A program made the position numbers and the translations under genes. A model generated the notes under the pieces. That model saw nothing but the letters and a program-made list of their open reading frames with translations. It was not told where the DNA came from and ran no database searches. Shown piece by piece: positions 26,721 through 35,794 of a DNA stretch of 47,021 bases (the first letter of the stretch is position 1; each line of letters starts with the position of its first letter). This DNA is from Clostridium sp. (GTDB lineage: Bacteria > Bacillota > Clostridia > Clostridiales > Clostridiaceae): NCBI GenBank assembly GCA_028692255.1, contig JAQUXS010000010.1, positions 1 to 47,021 of the forward strand, given 5' to 3'.

Positions 26721-27323
26721 ATGAAAGAAACGCATATGGAATGTAAAATAAATCATAGAGTTTTTATAATTGTTAAAAATGATAAAGTTATTAAATGCAG
26801 TGATGCGTTTATAAATTTGACACAGTATCCAAAAAAATCTTTTATAAATAAAACTATAAAAGATTTATGTAAATTACTAAAGATAAATTCTAAAAGTGAA
26901 TTAAAGAATATGTCTTATGAACATAGTTATTATATGTTTAAAAAAGACTGTAAACCTATAGAAATTATTATAGAAAAAAAAGAAGCAAAAGATGAGACAA
27001 TATTTTATTTTGATTATAATAAAACATCATGGTTAGATGACAAATTTGAATTTGTAAAGCAAATTTATTCAGATAGTAGAAAATGCATTGCAATATTTAG
27101 TTATCCAGATTGTAGACTTTTAGTAAGCAACCAGAGATTTCTTAATGTATTAGGTAAACCTTTTGATAAAAAAGAAGTTAGTAGTGGTGAAAAGGTAGAT
27201 GATATTGTAAGAGGATATTGTGGAAGCCGTCTTCAAGATAAGGTGAAAATGAATGTCTTAAAGGCAGGAAAGCCTATTAAATTGAATAAACAATTGTATA
27301 TTACAAGACATATTGGTCAATAG
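26721..27323 (+). CDS. PAS-containing N-terminal fragment of a frameshifted sensor histidine kinase
   Basis: 200 residues with two PAS-like stretches (RVFIIVKNDKVIKCSDAFINLTQYP and CIAIFSYPDCRLLVSNQRFLNVLGKP) and no kinase part. It ends at a stop just after ITRHIGQ. Shifting frame near 27309-27311 gives YWSIDITPVKLKGK, the normal end of a PAS domain, running straight into the downstream kinase gene. The two are therefore pieces of one gene with a one-base loss (or two-base gain). The frame opens at a TTG (26700), but AGGAGG precedes the ATG at 26721. Could be a true mutation, a phase variant or a sequencing error. Confidence 0.7.
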   Translation: MKETHMECKINHRVFIIVKNDKVIKCSDAFINLTQYPKKSFINKTIKDLCKLLKINSKSELKNMSYEHSYYMFKKDCKPIEIIIEKKEAKDETIFYFDYNKTSWLDDKFEFVKQIYSDSRKCIAIFSYPDCRLLVSNQRFLNVLGKPFDKKEVSSGEKVDDIVRGYCGSRLQDKVKMNVLKAGKPIKLNKQLYITRHIGQ

Positions 27324-27352
27324 ATATTACCCCTGTTAAGCTAAAAGGTAAA

Positions 27353-28621
27353 ATGAAATATATTTTTTTAATGGCCTATAATATTACTAAAAAAATTAAT
27401 GGCAAGATGACTATTAAAAATCAGAGCAAAATAATTCATCAGCAGGAGAAGGAACTTAAAGCAATTGTAGAAAATACTCCTACAGGTATATGTGTTATTC
27501 ATAAAAATAAAGAATTGATAAACTTATCGAAAAATAAAAAGCATTGGTATGACTTGTTCAAAGTACCAGAGGATAATAAATATTATAATCAGCGTGAATA
27601 TTATAGTGAAAAAAATAAATTGATTTCAAAAAAAACATTACCTATTTCCTATTTTTATGATGAAAATAATTCTGCTTTAAGGGAAGTGGTTTTAAAAGAT
27701 GGTGATAAAAGAACTTATTATAATATAAGTTGGACTCCAGTAAAAAATAAAAATGATAATTTTATTATGGGTATAATAACTACCAATAATATAACTCCTG
27801 AAGTTATGAAAATGAAGAATCTAAAAAAAATAATGGAAATGCATGAAGACTTTTTTTCGTTTATTACACATGAGTTTAAAACTCCAATTACAACAATTAA
27901 TTCAACAATACAGCTTATGCAACTTTTGTGTAAGAATGAAATGACAGATAATCTTTCAAAAGGAATAAAAACGATAAAGAGAAGTACATATCAGGAAATG
28001 AGGCTTGTAAATAATCTTCTTGATATTACAAGAGCGGAAGTTGGGTATTTAAAGGTTATAAAAAGAAATAATAACATTATAGAAATGACAAAAGAAATTA
28101 TTGAATCAATTTTACCTTTTGCAAAATTAAAAAATATAGATGTTCAATTTAAATCAACTGTTAAAGAAAAAATTATTTCTATTGACGATGAGAAATATGA
28201 ACGTGTACTTTTAAATCTTCTTTCAAATGCTATAAAATTTACCCCTCATGGTAAGCAAATTAGAGTTGCTTTTTTAGAAGATAATAAAAATGTATATATT
28301 AAAGTCATAGATGAAGGACCTGGAATTCCAGAAGAAAAGAGAAAGTTGATTTTTGATCGATTTGGTCAGGTTGGAAATTCCTATACAAGAAAATCTGAAG
28401 GTACAGGAATAGGATTATATCTTGTAAAAATTCTTTTAGATGCTATGGGGGGCAGCATTGATTTTCAAAATAATGAAGGTGATGGTTCCACTTTTACTAT
28501 ACAAATGCCAAATGTAAAAATGTTAAAAGAGGAAGAAAAAGAAAACAATGCTGAATTTATGGATGATCATCTTTCTAAAGCTTTAAATATAGAATTTTCA
28601 AATGTATATTTAGATAAATAA
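27353..28621 (+). CDS. Sensor histidine kinase, PAS-HisKA-HATPase part of a frameshifted gene
   Basis: 422 residues. A PAS domain (about 35-150; IVENTPTGICVIHKNKELINLS) is followed by a dimerisation/phosphoacceptor domain with the histidine at about 172 in FITHEFKTPI. The ATPase domain has N-box LLNLLSNAIKFTP, G1 DEGPGIP, F-box FDRFGQ and G2 GTGIGLYLVK. No transmembrane segment is present, so it is cytosolic, and no response regulator gene is nearby. In clostridia orphan kinases of this kind often act on Spo0A; that is inference. Weak AAAGGT lies before the ATG. The natural start is probably that of the upstream fragment. Confidence 0.8.
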   Translation: MKYIFLMAYNITKKINGKMTIKNQSKIIHQQEKELKAIVENTPTGICVIHKNKELINLSKNKKHWYDLFKVPEDNKYYNQREYYSEKNKLISKKTLPISYFYDENNSALREVVLKDGDKRTYYNISWTPVKNKNDNFIMGIITTNNITPEVMKMKNLKKIMEMHEDFFSFITHEFKTPITTINSTIQLMQLLCKNEMTDNLSKGIKTIKRSTYQEMRLVNNLLDITRAEVGYLKVIKRNNNIIEMTKEIIESILPFAKLKNIDVQFKSTVKEKIISIDDEKYERVLLNLLSNAIKFTPHGKQIRVAFLEDNKNVYIKVIDEGPGIPEEKRKLIFDRFGQVGNSYTRKSEGTGIGLYLVKILLDAMGGSIDFQNNEGDGSTFTIQMPNVKMLKEEEKENNAEFMDDHLSKALNIEFSNVYLDK

Positions 28622-28675
28622 AAATAGTCTGCATAAATTTTTGATAATATTAAAAATTTATGCAGACTATTTTGT
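28621..28675. terminator. Bidirectional terminator after the sensor kinase
   Basis: A perfect 22-base stem: AAAATAGTCTGCATAAATTT and its complement, extended by two more A/T pairs, around a short loop near 28643-28651. It has T-rich ends. Confidence 0.9.
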
Positions 28676-28750
28676 CACAAAAATGTTTACAATTTGATGC
28701 AATTGAACTATTATGAAGTTGTAGAAATTATTGTTAATGGAGGTGCCCAT

Positions 28751-29890
28751 ATGGAAAAATATAATTTTTTTAAAGATTTTAAGGATAATGTAATTCATCA
28801 GTATGAAGATTGTGAAGCATATAGATTATTGTGTACAAGCCAATTGTACAATCCGTGCAAAGAATTAAAAACTGAAGAAGATATGGAAAAAGTACCTTTT
28901 GTTGCAACGACACTTTTTAAAAAATCAGTTAAAATGTATTCAAAACTTTTAAGAACTAATCCAAAAAATTTGGAAAAATGGACTGTATCAAGCAGTACAA
29001 GTGGAGATCCAAGTATTGTAGGAAGAAGTCGAGAGGACATTCTTCAAATAAAAAAATTTGTTCAACTTCAACATAATGTCTTTAACATGAATAGTGAATA
29101 TAATTGCGTTTTTTATCCACAGCCTGAAGTTATGAGAAAATATAAAAGTATTAAAATATTGAATAAACCAACTGAATCATATATAGGAAATTTACTTAAC
29201 ATATTTTCCTTTAGTGAAAATACAAATTTCTTGCTTCATCCATGTGAGGATAAATTTTCAGTAGATATGAAAAAGTTTACAGAGTTTATAACAACTCATA
29301 ATGGGAAAAATGATAATTTAGCTTTAAGGGGATCTACTTTGCTTATTTATAATGCCGTTGAATATTTAAAGAACAAAATTAAGCCTTTAAATCTTGGAAA
29401 TAATGCAATAGTTCATACTGGCGGCGGCGGCTGGGACGGAAAAAAGGGGAGTATAAATATAGGTATAAAAATAGAAAGATATAAATTTGTAGAAGAAGTT
29501 TCAGATTTTCTTGGCATACCACAGGAAAATTTTATTGATACTTATTCATTTACAGAGAATAGTTTCCCTATAACAGGGCATTATTCAAGAAAATACAAGG
29601 ATTATTTGTTTCATGTACCTAACTGGGGAAGAGTTATTATAAGAGATGTAAAAACTTTAAAACCTGTTCATAACGAAGGGGAAAAGGGCTTTATTCAAAT
29701 GCTAAATGCTTATGGCACATCTTCTTTTGCTGGAGCTTCAATAATGGTAGACGATATGGCACAAATAGTTTCAGAAAAAAGATGTCCAGAATGTAATGAA
29801 GACGCAATGACTATAAAAATTATAGGTAGAGTAAAAGGAGCAGAAGCTAAGGGCTGTGGAGCTACTTTAAATGTAAAGGAGGCAGTTTAG
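28751..29890 (+). CDS. luxE: LuxE-like acyl-protein synthetase (long-chain fatty acid activation)
   Basis: 379 residues, matching LuxE of luminous bacteria in length and order. In that family the enzyme forms acyl-AMP from a fatty acid and ATP, then takes the acyl group on a C-terminal cysteine and passes it to the reductase LuxC. Visible are the adenylate-forming motif SSSTSGDPS, HTGGGGWDGKKG, DTYSFTENSFP, and a C-terminal cysteine at 369 in KGCGATLN. This is the same distance from the end as the acylated Cys364 of Vibrio harveyi LuxE. The frame opens at 28694, but GGAGGTG lies 5 bases before the ATG at 28751. Only 4 bases separate it from luxC. No luxA, luxB or luxD is in the window. The true product (aldehyde, alcohol or another acyl product) is unknown. 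Confidence 0.88.
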   Translation: MEKYNFFKDFKDNVIHQYEDCEAYRLLCTSQLYNPCKELKTEEDMEKVPFVATTLFKKSVKMYSKLLRTNPKNLEKWTVSSSTSGDPSIVGRSREDILQIKKFVQLQHNVFNMNSEYNCVFYPQPEVMRKYKSIKILNKPTESYIGNLLNIFSFSENTNFLLHPCEDKFSVDMKKFTEFITTHNGKNDNLALRGSTLLIYNAVEYLKNKIKPLNLGNNAIVHTGGGGWDGKKGSINIGIKIERYKFVEEVSDFLGIPQENFIDTYSFTENSFPITGHYSRKYKDYLFHVPNWGRVIIRDVKTLKPVHNEGEKGFIQMLNAYGTSSFAGASIMVDDMAQIVSEKRCPECNEDAMTIKIIGRVKGAEAKGCGATLNVKEAV

Positions 29891-29894
29891 TAAT

Positions 29895-31268
29895 ATGGAA
29901 GAACAATATATATCAGAAAATAAGTCCACTGAAGAAGAGATAAATAAATTAAAACTTGAGTATAGTTTAAGTAGATCAGACATTGAAAAAGAAATAAAAA
30001 GGCTTAAAGGAAATAAAATTAAAGTACATGATATTCCAACCAAGAAAACTATAGACATTTTAGATAGATGTGCAAAACTATGGTTAGATAGGGATTATTC
30101 AAATAAACACATTAGAGTCCTTTCAAAGCTCACAAATCAAAGTTTTGAATTGGTAGCATATGAACTAGAAGGTGTTATTCAAATGCTACTTAAAGAAAAT
30201 ATCGAAAAAACAATAACTGAGGAACTTGGAAATATAGAAATAATGGACAAATGGATAGATACAAGTTACGGAAAAGAACATAGGCAGCCAAGGGGACTTG
30301 TATTTCATAATGTTTCAGGTAATGCTTTTGTAGTTATAGTTATGAGTATAGCCATGGGACTTTTATCAAAAAATTGCAATTTAGTAAAGGTTTCTAAAGA
30401 TGAACCTTATTTTGCATATGCTTTTTATAAAAGTCTTTGTGAAATAGATGAAAGCATAAAGGATAGGTTATCTATTGTATATTTTCAAAGTAGTGATGCC
30501 AAAATGTACGAAACTATAGTAAAGAATAGTGATTGTGTTGTTCATTGGGGTGGAGAACATTCTTTAGACTTTATGAAAGATCTATGTGCAAAGTATAATG
30601 CTCATCTAATTTCGCATGGAGCAAAGGTAAGTTTTGAAGTGATAGATGAAACTAATGACTTACTGGAGACTAGCAAAGCTGTTTCAAAGGATATTGTACT
30701 TTGGGAACAAAAAGCTTGTTTGTCTCCTAGAATAGTTTTTGTAAACAAAGATATAGATATTGTAGATTTTGGTAAAAAGATTGCTCAATCTCTAAAAATT
30801 TTAGATAAAAAACTTCCTAAAGCATATTTAAGTCCATGGAATTCTGTTAAAACAATCCAGGATAGACAATATTGCATTCTTAAATATGGAATAGGGAAAG
30901 ATGAAAAAATAAAGGTTTATTCTTCCTTTAATTCCGACTACACTGTTATTCTCAGTAAAAAATTACCTGACAAAGAAGATCTTGATAGATGTTTTTATAG
31001 ATTCATTTTCGTATGTCCATACAGTGATAAGAATGAAGTTTATGAATATGTAAATAAAAATCTTAAGAAATATCTTCAAACCATGGGGTACAGTGGAAAT
31101 GATAGAAATTTTATAGAAAAAATGACTCTTCTAGGTTTAAGTATAGTTACAAAACCTGGAGATATGTCAATGCATTATCCAGGAACGTCTCATGATGGGA
31201 TAAGTAATTTAAATGAAATGACATACCTTGTAAGCAGTCAAATATGTACAGATAATGTTACAGCTTGA
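29895..31268 (+). CDS. luxC: LuxC-like acyl-CoA/acyl-protein reductase
   Basis: 457 residues of the LuxC aldehyde-dehydrogenase-like family, which reduces activated long-chain acyl groups to fatty aldehyde with NADPH. It has PRGLVFHNVSGNAFV (nucleotide-binding region), VVHWGGEHSLDF, and the catalytic cysteine C275 in WEQKACLSPR, matching the known acyl-accepting cysteine of LuxC. The first 50 residues form a charged helical extension. AAGGAGG lies at the end of luxE, so the pair is coupled. Aldehyde could feed fatty alcohol, plasmalogen-type lipid or hydrocarbon formation; the sequence does not decide this. Confidence 0.88.
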   Translation: MEEQYISENKSTEEEINKLKLEYSLSRSDIEKEIKRLKGNKIKVHDIPTKKTIDILDRCAKLWLDRDYSNKHIRVLSKLTNQSFELVAYELEGVIQMLLKENIEKTITEELGNIEIMDKWIDTSYGKEHRQPRGLVFHNVSGNAFVVIVMSIAMGLLSKNCNLVKVSKDEPYFAYAFYKSLCEIDESIKDRLSIVYFQSSDAKMYETIVKNSDCVVHWGGEHSLDFMKDLCAKYNAHLISHGAKVSFEVIDETNDLLETSKAVSKDIVLWEQKACLSPRIVFVNKDIDIVDFGKKIAQSLKILDKKLPKAYLSPWNSVKTIQDRQYCILKYGIGKDEKIKVYSSFNSDYTVILSKKLPDKEDLDRCFYRFIFVCPYSDKNEVYEYVNKNLKKYLQTMGYSGNDRNFIEKMTLLGLSIVTKPGDMSMHYPGTSHDGISNLNEMTYLVSSQICTDNVTA

Positions 31269-31405
31269 TAAATAAAAATATAAAAGCATAAATCAAATTT
31301 ATTATTTCCACAGTTAAGGGCAGTATGTTATAATGACTTATAGTTTTTAACGTAAAGCTAATATGGCTTTGAAAATTTTAAATTTGAATAAAGGACGGTA
31401 AACTA

Positions 31406-32992
31406 ATGTTAAGTACAACCAATGTAAGCTTGAGCTACGGTGGAAGAAAATTATTTGAAGATGTAACTATAAAATTTAATTCAGGTAATTGCTATGGAGT
31501 AATTGGTGCCAATGGTGCAGGAAAATCTACTTTTCTTAAAATATTATCAAGAGAAATAGAGCCTAATACTGGAGAAGTTAATTTAACAACAGGTGAAAGA
31601 CTTGCTGTTTTGAAGCAGGATCATTTTAAGTTTGATGAATTTGAAGTTTTGAAAACAGTAATAATGGGATATCCTAAATTATATAAAATTATGATGGAGA
31701 AGGATGCATTATATGCAAAAGAAGATTTCTCAGATGAAGATGGAATAAAAGCATCAGAACTTGAGGGAGAATTTGCAGAACTTAATGGTTGGGATGCAGA
31801 AACAGATGCAGCTGCATTGTTAATTGGTCTTGGAATACCTACAGATGAGCACAGCAAAATGATGAGCGAACTAAGTACACCTGAGAAGGTAAGAGTGCTT
31901 CTTGCACAGGCACTTTTTGGGCATCCAGATGTTCTTTTGCTTGATGAGCCTACAAACCATTTAGATGTTGAATCTATAAATTGGCTTGAAGAATTTTTAA
32001 TAAATTTTGAGGGAACAGTTATAGTTGTATCACATGATAGACATTTTTTAAATGATGTTTGTACACATATGGCAGATGTTGATTATGGAAAGATACAATT
32101 ATATGTGGGAAATTATGACTTTTGGTATGAGTCAAGCCAGTTAGCATTAAAAATGGCAAAAGATCAAAATAAGAAAAAAGAAGAGAAGATAAAAGAACTA
32201 CAGACATTTATAGCTAGGTTTAGTTCTAATGCATCTAAAGCAAAACAAGCAACATCAAGAAAGAAGCTTTTGGATAAAATAGATTTAGATGATATAAAGC
32301 CATCTACAAGGAGATATCCTTTCGTTGGTTTTAAAGCAGAAAGAGAAGCAGGAAATGATATTTTGACTGTGGAAAATATAAGTGCAACTGTAGATGGAGT
32401 GAAGGTATTAAATAATGTCAGTTTCATAGTTAATAAAGATGATAAAATAGCATTTGTTGGTGAAAGTGAAATAGCTAAAACAACTTTGTTTAAAATATTA
32501 ATGGGTGAAATTCAGCCAGATAGTGGATCATTTAAATTTGGAATAACCATTACAAATTCATATTTCCCAAAGGACAATTCAAAATATTTTAATGATGTTG
32601 ATTTGAGTTTAGTTGATTGGCTTAGACAGTTTTCAGAGGATAAAACAGAGAGCTTTATTAGAGGATTTTTAGGCAGAATGCTTTTCTCTGGAGAAGAAGC
32701 ACTTAAAAATGCAAATGTTTTATCAGGAGGAGAAAAAGTTAGATGTATGCTATCTAAAATGATGTTAAGTGAAGCAAATATGCTTATATTAGATGAACCT
32801 ACAAATCACCTTGACCTTGAGTCAATTACAGCACTAAACAATGGGCTTATTGATTTTAAAGGAAATGTAATGTTTGTTTCACAGGATTATGAATTCATGA
32901 ATACAATTGCAAATAGAATAATTGAGATAACTAAAGATGGAATAATAGATAGAAAAATGACATTTGATGAGTATCTTGAAAGTAAAAAATAA
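31406..32992 (+). CDS. ABC-F type ATP-binding protein with one degenerate ATP site
   Basis: 528 residues with two ABC ATPase domains joined by a charged linker (about 245-310) and no membrane segments. This is an ABC-F protein most like YkpA of Bacillus; the family acts on ribosomes. Domain 1 has Walker A GANGAGKS (34-41), Walker B DEPTNHLD and switch H210, but its signature reads LSTPEK (156-161) instead of SGGE. Domain 2 has Walker A GESEIAKT (352-359), a normal LSGGEK (439-444) and E464, but Q493 replaces the switch histidine. In the usual head-to-tail dimer, signature 1 faces Walker A 2 and switch 2, so all the changes fall in a single ATP site. Monocistronic; an ATG after AAAGGACGG. Confidence 0.85.
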   Translation: MLSTTNVSLSYGGRKLFEDVTIKFNSGNCYGVIGANGAGKSTFLKILSREIEPNTGEVNLTTGERLAVLKQDHFKFDEFEVLKTVIMGYPKLYKIMMEKDALYAKEDFSDEDGIKASELEGEFAELNGWDAETDAAALLIGLGIPTDEHSKMMSELSTPEKVRVLLAQALFGHPDVLLLDEPTNHLDVESINWLEEFLINFEGTVIVVSHDRHFLNDVCTHMADVDYGKIQLYVGNYDFWYESSQLALKMAKDQNKKKEEKIKELQTFIARFSSNASKAKQATSRKKLLDKIDLDDIKPSTRRYPFVGFKAEREAGNDILTVENISATVDGVKVLNNVSFIVNKDDKIAFVGESEIAKTTLFKILMGEIQPDSGSFKFGITITNSYFPKDNSKYFNDVDLSLVDWLRQFSEDKTESFIRGFLGRMLFSGEEALKNANVLSGGEKVRCMLSKMMLSEANMLILDEPTNHLDLESITALNNGLIDFKGNVMFVSQDYEFMNTIANRIIEITKDGIIDRKMTFDEYLESKK

Positions 32993-33017
32993 CACTGCAT
33001 TATGCAGTGTTATTTTT
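32986..33017. terminator. Terminator between the ABC-F gene and the chemoreceptor gene
   Basis: AACACTGCAT (32991-33000) pairs perfectly with ATGCAGTGTT (33002-33011) around one base, with A-run before and T-run after. Serves both convergent genes. Confidence 0.85.
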
Positions 33018-33021
33018 ATGT

Positions 33022-34734
33022 TTAAATCTTAAATTTAAGTACCATTTCATTTAATTTCTGAGCAAGTTCAGCTTGACTTTGAGCAGTTTTTGCAACTTGT
33101 TCAATTCCTTGAACAGTTTCATTTATACTCATTTTTATAGATGCTGCTTGTTCTGAAGAATTTTGAGCTGATTTAGCCATATTTTCAGTGGCCATGTTTA
33201 CTTGACTAACTGTTGCTGTAAGCTCTTCAGTCATTGCAGCTATTTCTTCAGATGTTTTTGCTATAAAATCTGCATCGTCATAGTATTGATTCCCTAAATT
33301 TGAAAAGGATGTTAGTTGAGTGTGTACATCACTACGGATAAAGTCAAGTATATCTTCGCCGTTTGATGACATTTTTTCAAAAGCTACTTGTACTTTTGAA
33401 ATAGTATCTTTAATTCCATTAACATCTTCAGCAGATTGTTCTGCGAGTTTCCTAACTTCTTCAGCAACAACGGCAAATCCTTTACCTTGTTCGCCAGCTC
33501 TTGCTGCTTCTATTGCTGCATTAAGTGCTAAAAGATTTGTCTGCTCGGCTATGCTGGCAATAGTCTCTGCCATAACGGATATATCTTTTACAACTTTACC
33601 ATCTTCAATGGCTTTTAATGAAGTTTTTCTCTTTTCTTCATATATATTTTGAGTTTTATTTATAGATTCATTGCTATTTTTTTGGGCATTAGAAGCTTTT
33701 TGTTTAGAAGAAACTGAACTGTTACTGCTATCAGAAGCCTTTTCAGAAAGAGTGCTAACACTTGAATTAACTTCTTGCATTGATGCTGTAATTTCTTCTG
33801 AAGTGGCACTAGTTTCTTGAACACCATCTGCTATAGTGCTTACAGAGTCGTTTATTTGCTGAGTTTTTGATGATAATTCTTCAACTGTTGCTGAAAGTTC
33901 CTCGCTTGCAGCACTCATGTCCTGTGAATTTTCCGTTATAAGAGTAACAAGTTTTTTAATATTATCCTGTGCTTTTACAAGAGACTTTCCAGCTTGTCCA
34001 AATTCATCTTTTCTGTCAAAGGAATAACTATTGCTAAGATCAAAGTTTTCAAGATCATTAGCCATTTTTAACATTTTGTTTAATGATTTGCTTATATCAG
34101 AAGACATAACTAAGCCAATTGAAATAGCAAGAACTAAACCTACAACATCTAATATTATTATAATTTTACTGCTTGAAGCAAATACTGCTTGGTTTTCATC
34201 ATTTGAAGTCTTTGCATCATTTGTATCTGCTTTTATAAGAGTTTCTAGAGTGTTAAGCATGGCATTTCTTCCAGAAGATGAAGATTTATATAATTCTTTG
34301 GCTTCATCAAATTTACCACTACTGATTAAGCCTAATATTTTAGTTCTTTGAATTCTATCTGCTGCTAACTGACTTTTAAATATAGGCCAATATTTTTTGT
34401 CAGTAGAATTCATTGTGCATTTTTCATAAGTAGCTACAGCTTTATTTGTATTATTTTTTATGGTAGCTATAGTTGCTAATTGTTCAGAACGAGTTTGAGC
34501 ATCTTGCATTAAAATTAAAGATAGTGTGGTTGATTTAATATCATTTGTGTTGTTTTTAATATCTTTAAGTGTAGAAACACTAGTTAATTTATTTGTGTAC
34601 ATGTTTTCTGAATTTGCAGCTACTTTTTTTAATGATAAACTGCCTATAGTTCCAACTATTACGATAAATAAAGATACAATTATAAAAGATGTTACCAATT
34701 TTATTTTAGCATTGGTGTTTTTTAAAATGTTCAT
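33022..34734 (-). CDS. Methyl-accepting chemotaxis protein
   Basis: 570-residue transmembrane chemoreceptor. TM1 is at about 12-33. An extracellular four-helix-bundle sensor (about 35-188) is followed by TM2 (about 190-212), a HAMP domain (about 213-265) and a long coiled-coil signalling domain. The conserved tip is [38 protein letters not shown]. No C-terminal pentapeptide for CheR/CheB is seen. The frame extends to 34860, but AGGGGG sits just before the ATG at 34734, whose residues give a proper N-terminus before TM1. The ligand is unknown. Confidence 0.92.
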   Translation of the reverse strand: MNILKNTNAKIKLVTSFIIVSLFIVIVGTIGSLSLKKVAANSENMYTNKLTSVSTLKDIKNNTNDIKSTTLSLILMQDAQTRSEQLATIATIKNNTNKAVATYEKCTMNSTDKKYWPIFKSQLAADRIQRTKILGLISSGKFDEAKELYKSSSSGRNAMLNTLETLIKADTNDAKTSNDENQAVFASSSKIIIILDVVGLVLAISIGLVMSSDISKSLNKMLKMANDLENFDLSNSYSFDRKDEFGQAGKSLVKAQDNIKKLVTLITENSQDMSAASEELSATVEELSSKTQQINDSVSTIADGVQETSATSEEITASMQEVNSSVSTLSEKASDSSNSSVSSKQKASNAQKNSNESINKTQNIYEEKRKTSLKAIEDGKVVKDISVMAETIASIAEQTNLLALNAAIEAARAGEQGKGFAVVAEEVRKLAEQSAEDVNGIKDTISKVQVAFEKMSSNGEDILDFIRSDVHTQLTSFSNLGNQYYDDADFIAKTSEEIAAMTEELTATVSQVNMATENMAKSAQNSSEQAASIKMSINETVQGIEQVAKTAQSQAELAQKLNEMVLKFKI

Positions 34735-35306
34735 TATATTTCCCCCTAAATGTAGTATGTATAAACGATTGTAAAGTTCCTTGCTTTTAGTGCTTGGAAA
34801 TTTGAAAGTTATATCAAAAAGAAATTTTTCCACTAAATGTTGAATATATATAATCATCAAACAATATAAGCATGGAAATCTTCTTTATGATCAAATAAAA
34901 AAACAAATACATTTTGGCATACTATTAAAGCCACTATTCTTGTAAATGGTTTATGAATCATTAGACATAATGATTTCAACTACACTCAACTAATGGATTT
35001 TAAAAACAGTGCTACCACTGAAAATACAAAAAATTAATAAAATTAAAAAAACTTAATATTTAATATTATAATATTAAAATAATTCTAAACAATTTATAAC
35101 ATAAATATAACACTTAGCTTACAAAAATACAATAATTATGTCTGCTTTTGTCGAATGATAAATGAGCAAAATATGTAAATACCAATATTTTTAAAACAAA
35201 TTGTTAATTATTCTAAATAGTACTGTGTACTAACATTTCAATGGTATAATGTAATTGAGGCATTATTATATTACATAGCCATTAAGGCAGAATGGAGATA
35301 AATTTC
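34735..35306. other. Long intergenic region with promoter and palindrome
   Basis: 572 bases without a gene, between divergent units. An extended -10 TGGTATAAT (TATAAT at 35245-35250) precedes the small membrane protein gene. The perfect palindrome TAGTAC-TGT-GTACTA (35218-35232) covers its -35 region. TTTTGTCGAA at 35146-35155 matches the Spo0A box consensus, though about one such match is expected by chance in this much A/T-rich sequence. No riboswitch core is recognised. Confidence 0.5.
35218..35250 (+). promoter_or_regulatory. Extended -10 promoter with candidate operator palindrome
   Basis: TG-G-TATAAT at 35242-35250 has no good -35, as usual for extended -10 promoters. TAGTAC and GTACTA arms (35218-35223, 35227-35232) with a 3-base centre overlap where the -35 would lie, a place where a repressor would block polymerase. 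The regulator is unknown. Confidence 0.45.
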
Positions 35307-35720
35307 ATGGAATTAAAAGAAAAAAAATTAGTTAATAGAAACAAAAAAACAAAAAGTACTATTTTTTTGTATTGTGCAGCTGTAGTTGTAGCACTTATAG
35401 GTATAGCACTATTAATAAATAATATTGTATTAGTTAAGAAAACTATAAGTCAGTATGTAGCACAAGGATATTCAGCTTCAACTGTTATGCAATCAATGTT
35501 ATATTCAACGCTATTACCAGATATATTTAACTCAATTGGTATTTATGGTGGAATAGCTGCTGCATTATTTGGAATTGGTAAAATTAATGATAAGATTTCA
35601 TTAGCTGCTTTGGATACAAAGGAAGATCCTTCAAAAGAAGTTGCCGTTTCAACAAATGATGAAGAAAATATTGAAAAAAAAGAAACTGAAGATAATAAAG
35701 AAGATGAAATTTCAAAGTAA
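35307..35720 (+). CDS. Small hypothetical membrane protein with acidic tail
   Basis: 137 residues. A basic N-terminus (KEKKLVNRNKKTK) is followed by TM1 (about 18-40), a short extracellular loop rich in Ser/Tyr/Met, TM2 (about 72-94) and a charged cytoplasmic tail full of Glu, Asp and Lys. This gives an N-in, C-in hairpin. I do not recognise a family. The first ATG (35292) has a poor ribosome binding site; the ATG at 35307 has GGAG 9 bases upstream. Single gene between its own promoter and a strong terminator. Confidence 0.6.
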   Translation: MELKEKKLVNRNKKTKSTIFLYCAAVVVALIGIALLINNIVLVKKTISQYVAQGYSASTVMQSMLYSTLLPDIFNSIGIYGGIAAALFGIGKINDKISLAALDTKEDPSKEVAVSTNDEENIEKKETEDNKEDEISK

Positions 35721-35736
35721 TTAAGTAGAAAATAGG

Positions 35737-35782
35737 CTGCCCCATTAACATAAAGTAATATGTTAATGGGGCAGTGCTTTTT
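35737..35782. terminator. Strong terminator after the small membrane protein gene
   Basis: CTGCCCCATTAACAT (35737-35751) pairs perfectly with ATGTTAATGGGGCAG (35760-35774), then TGCTTTTTG. It also faces the convergent superoxide dismutase gene. Confidence 0.9.
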
Positions 35783-35794
35783 GTTTAACTTAAG

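Noticed and set aside
35146-35155. Spo0A box as firm evidence of sporulation control
   Set aside because: A match to the 9-base core is expected about once by chance in both strands of a window this A/T-rich, so it is only mentioned in context.
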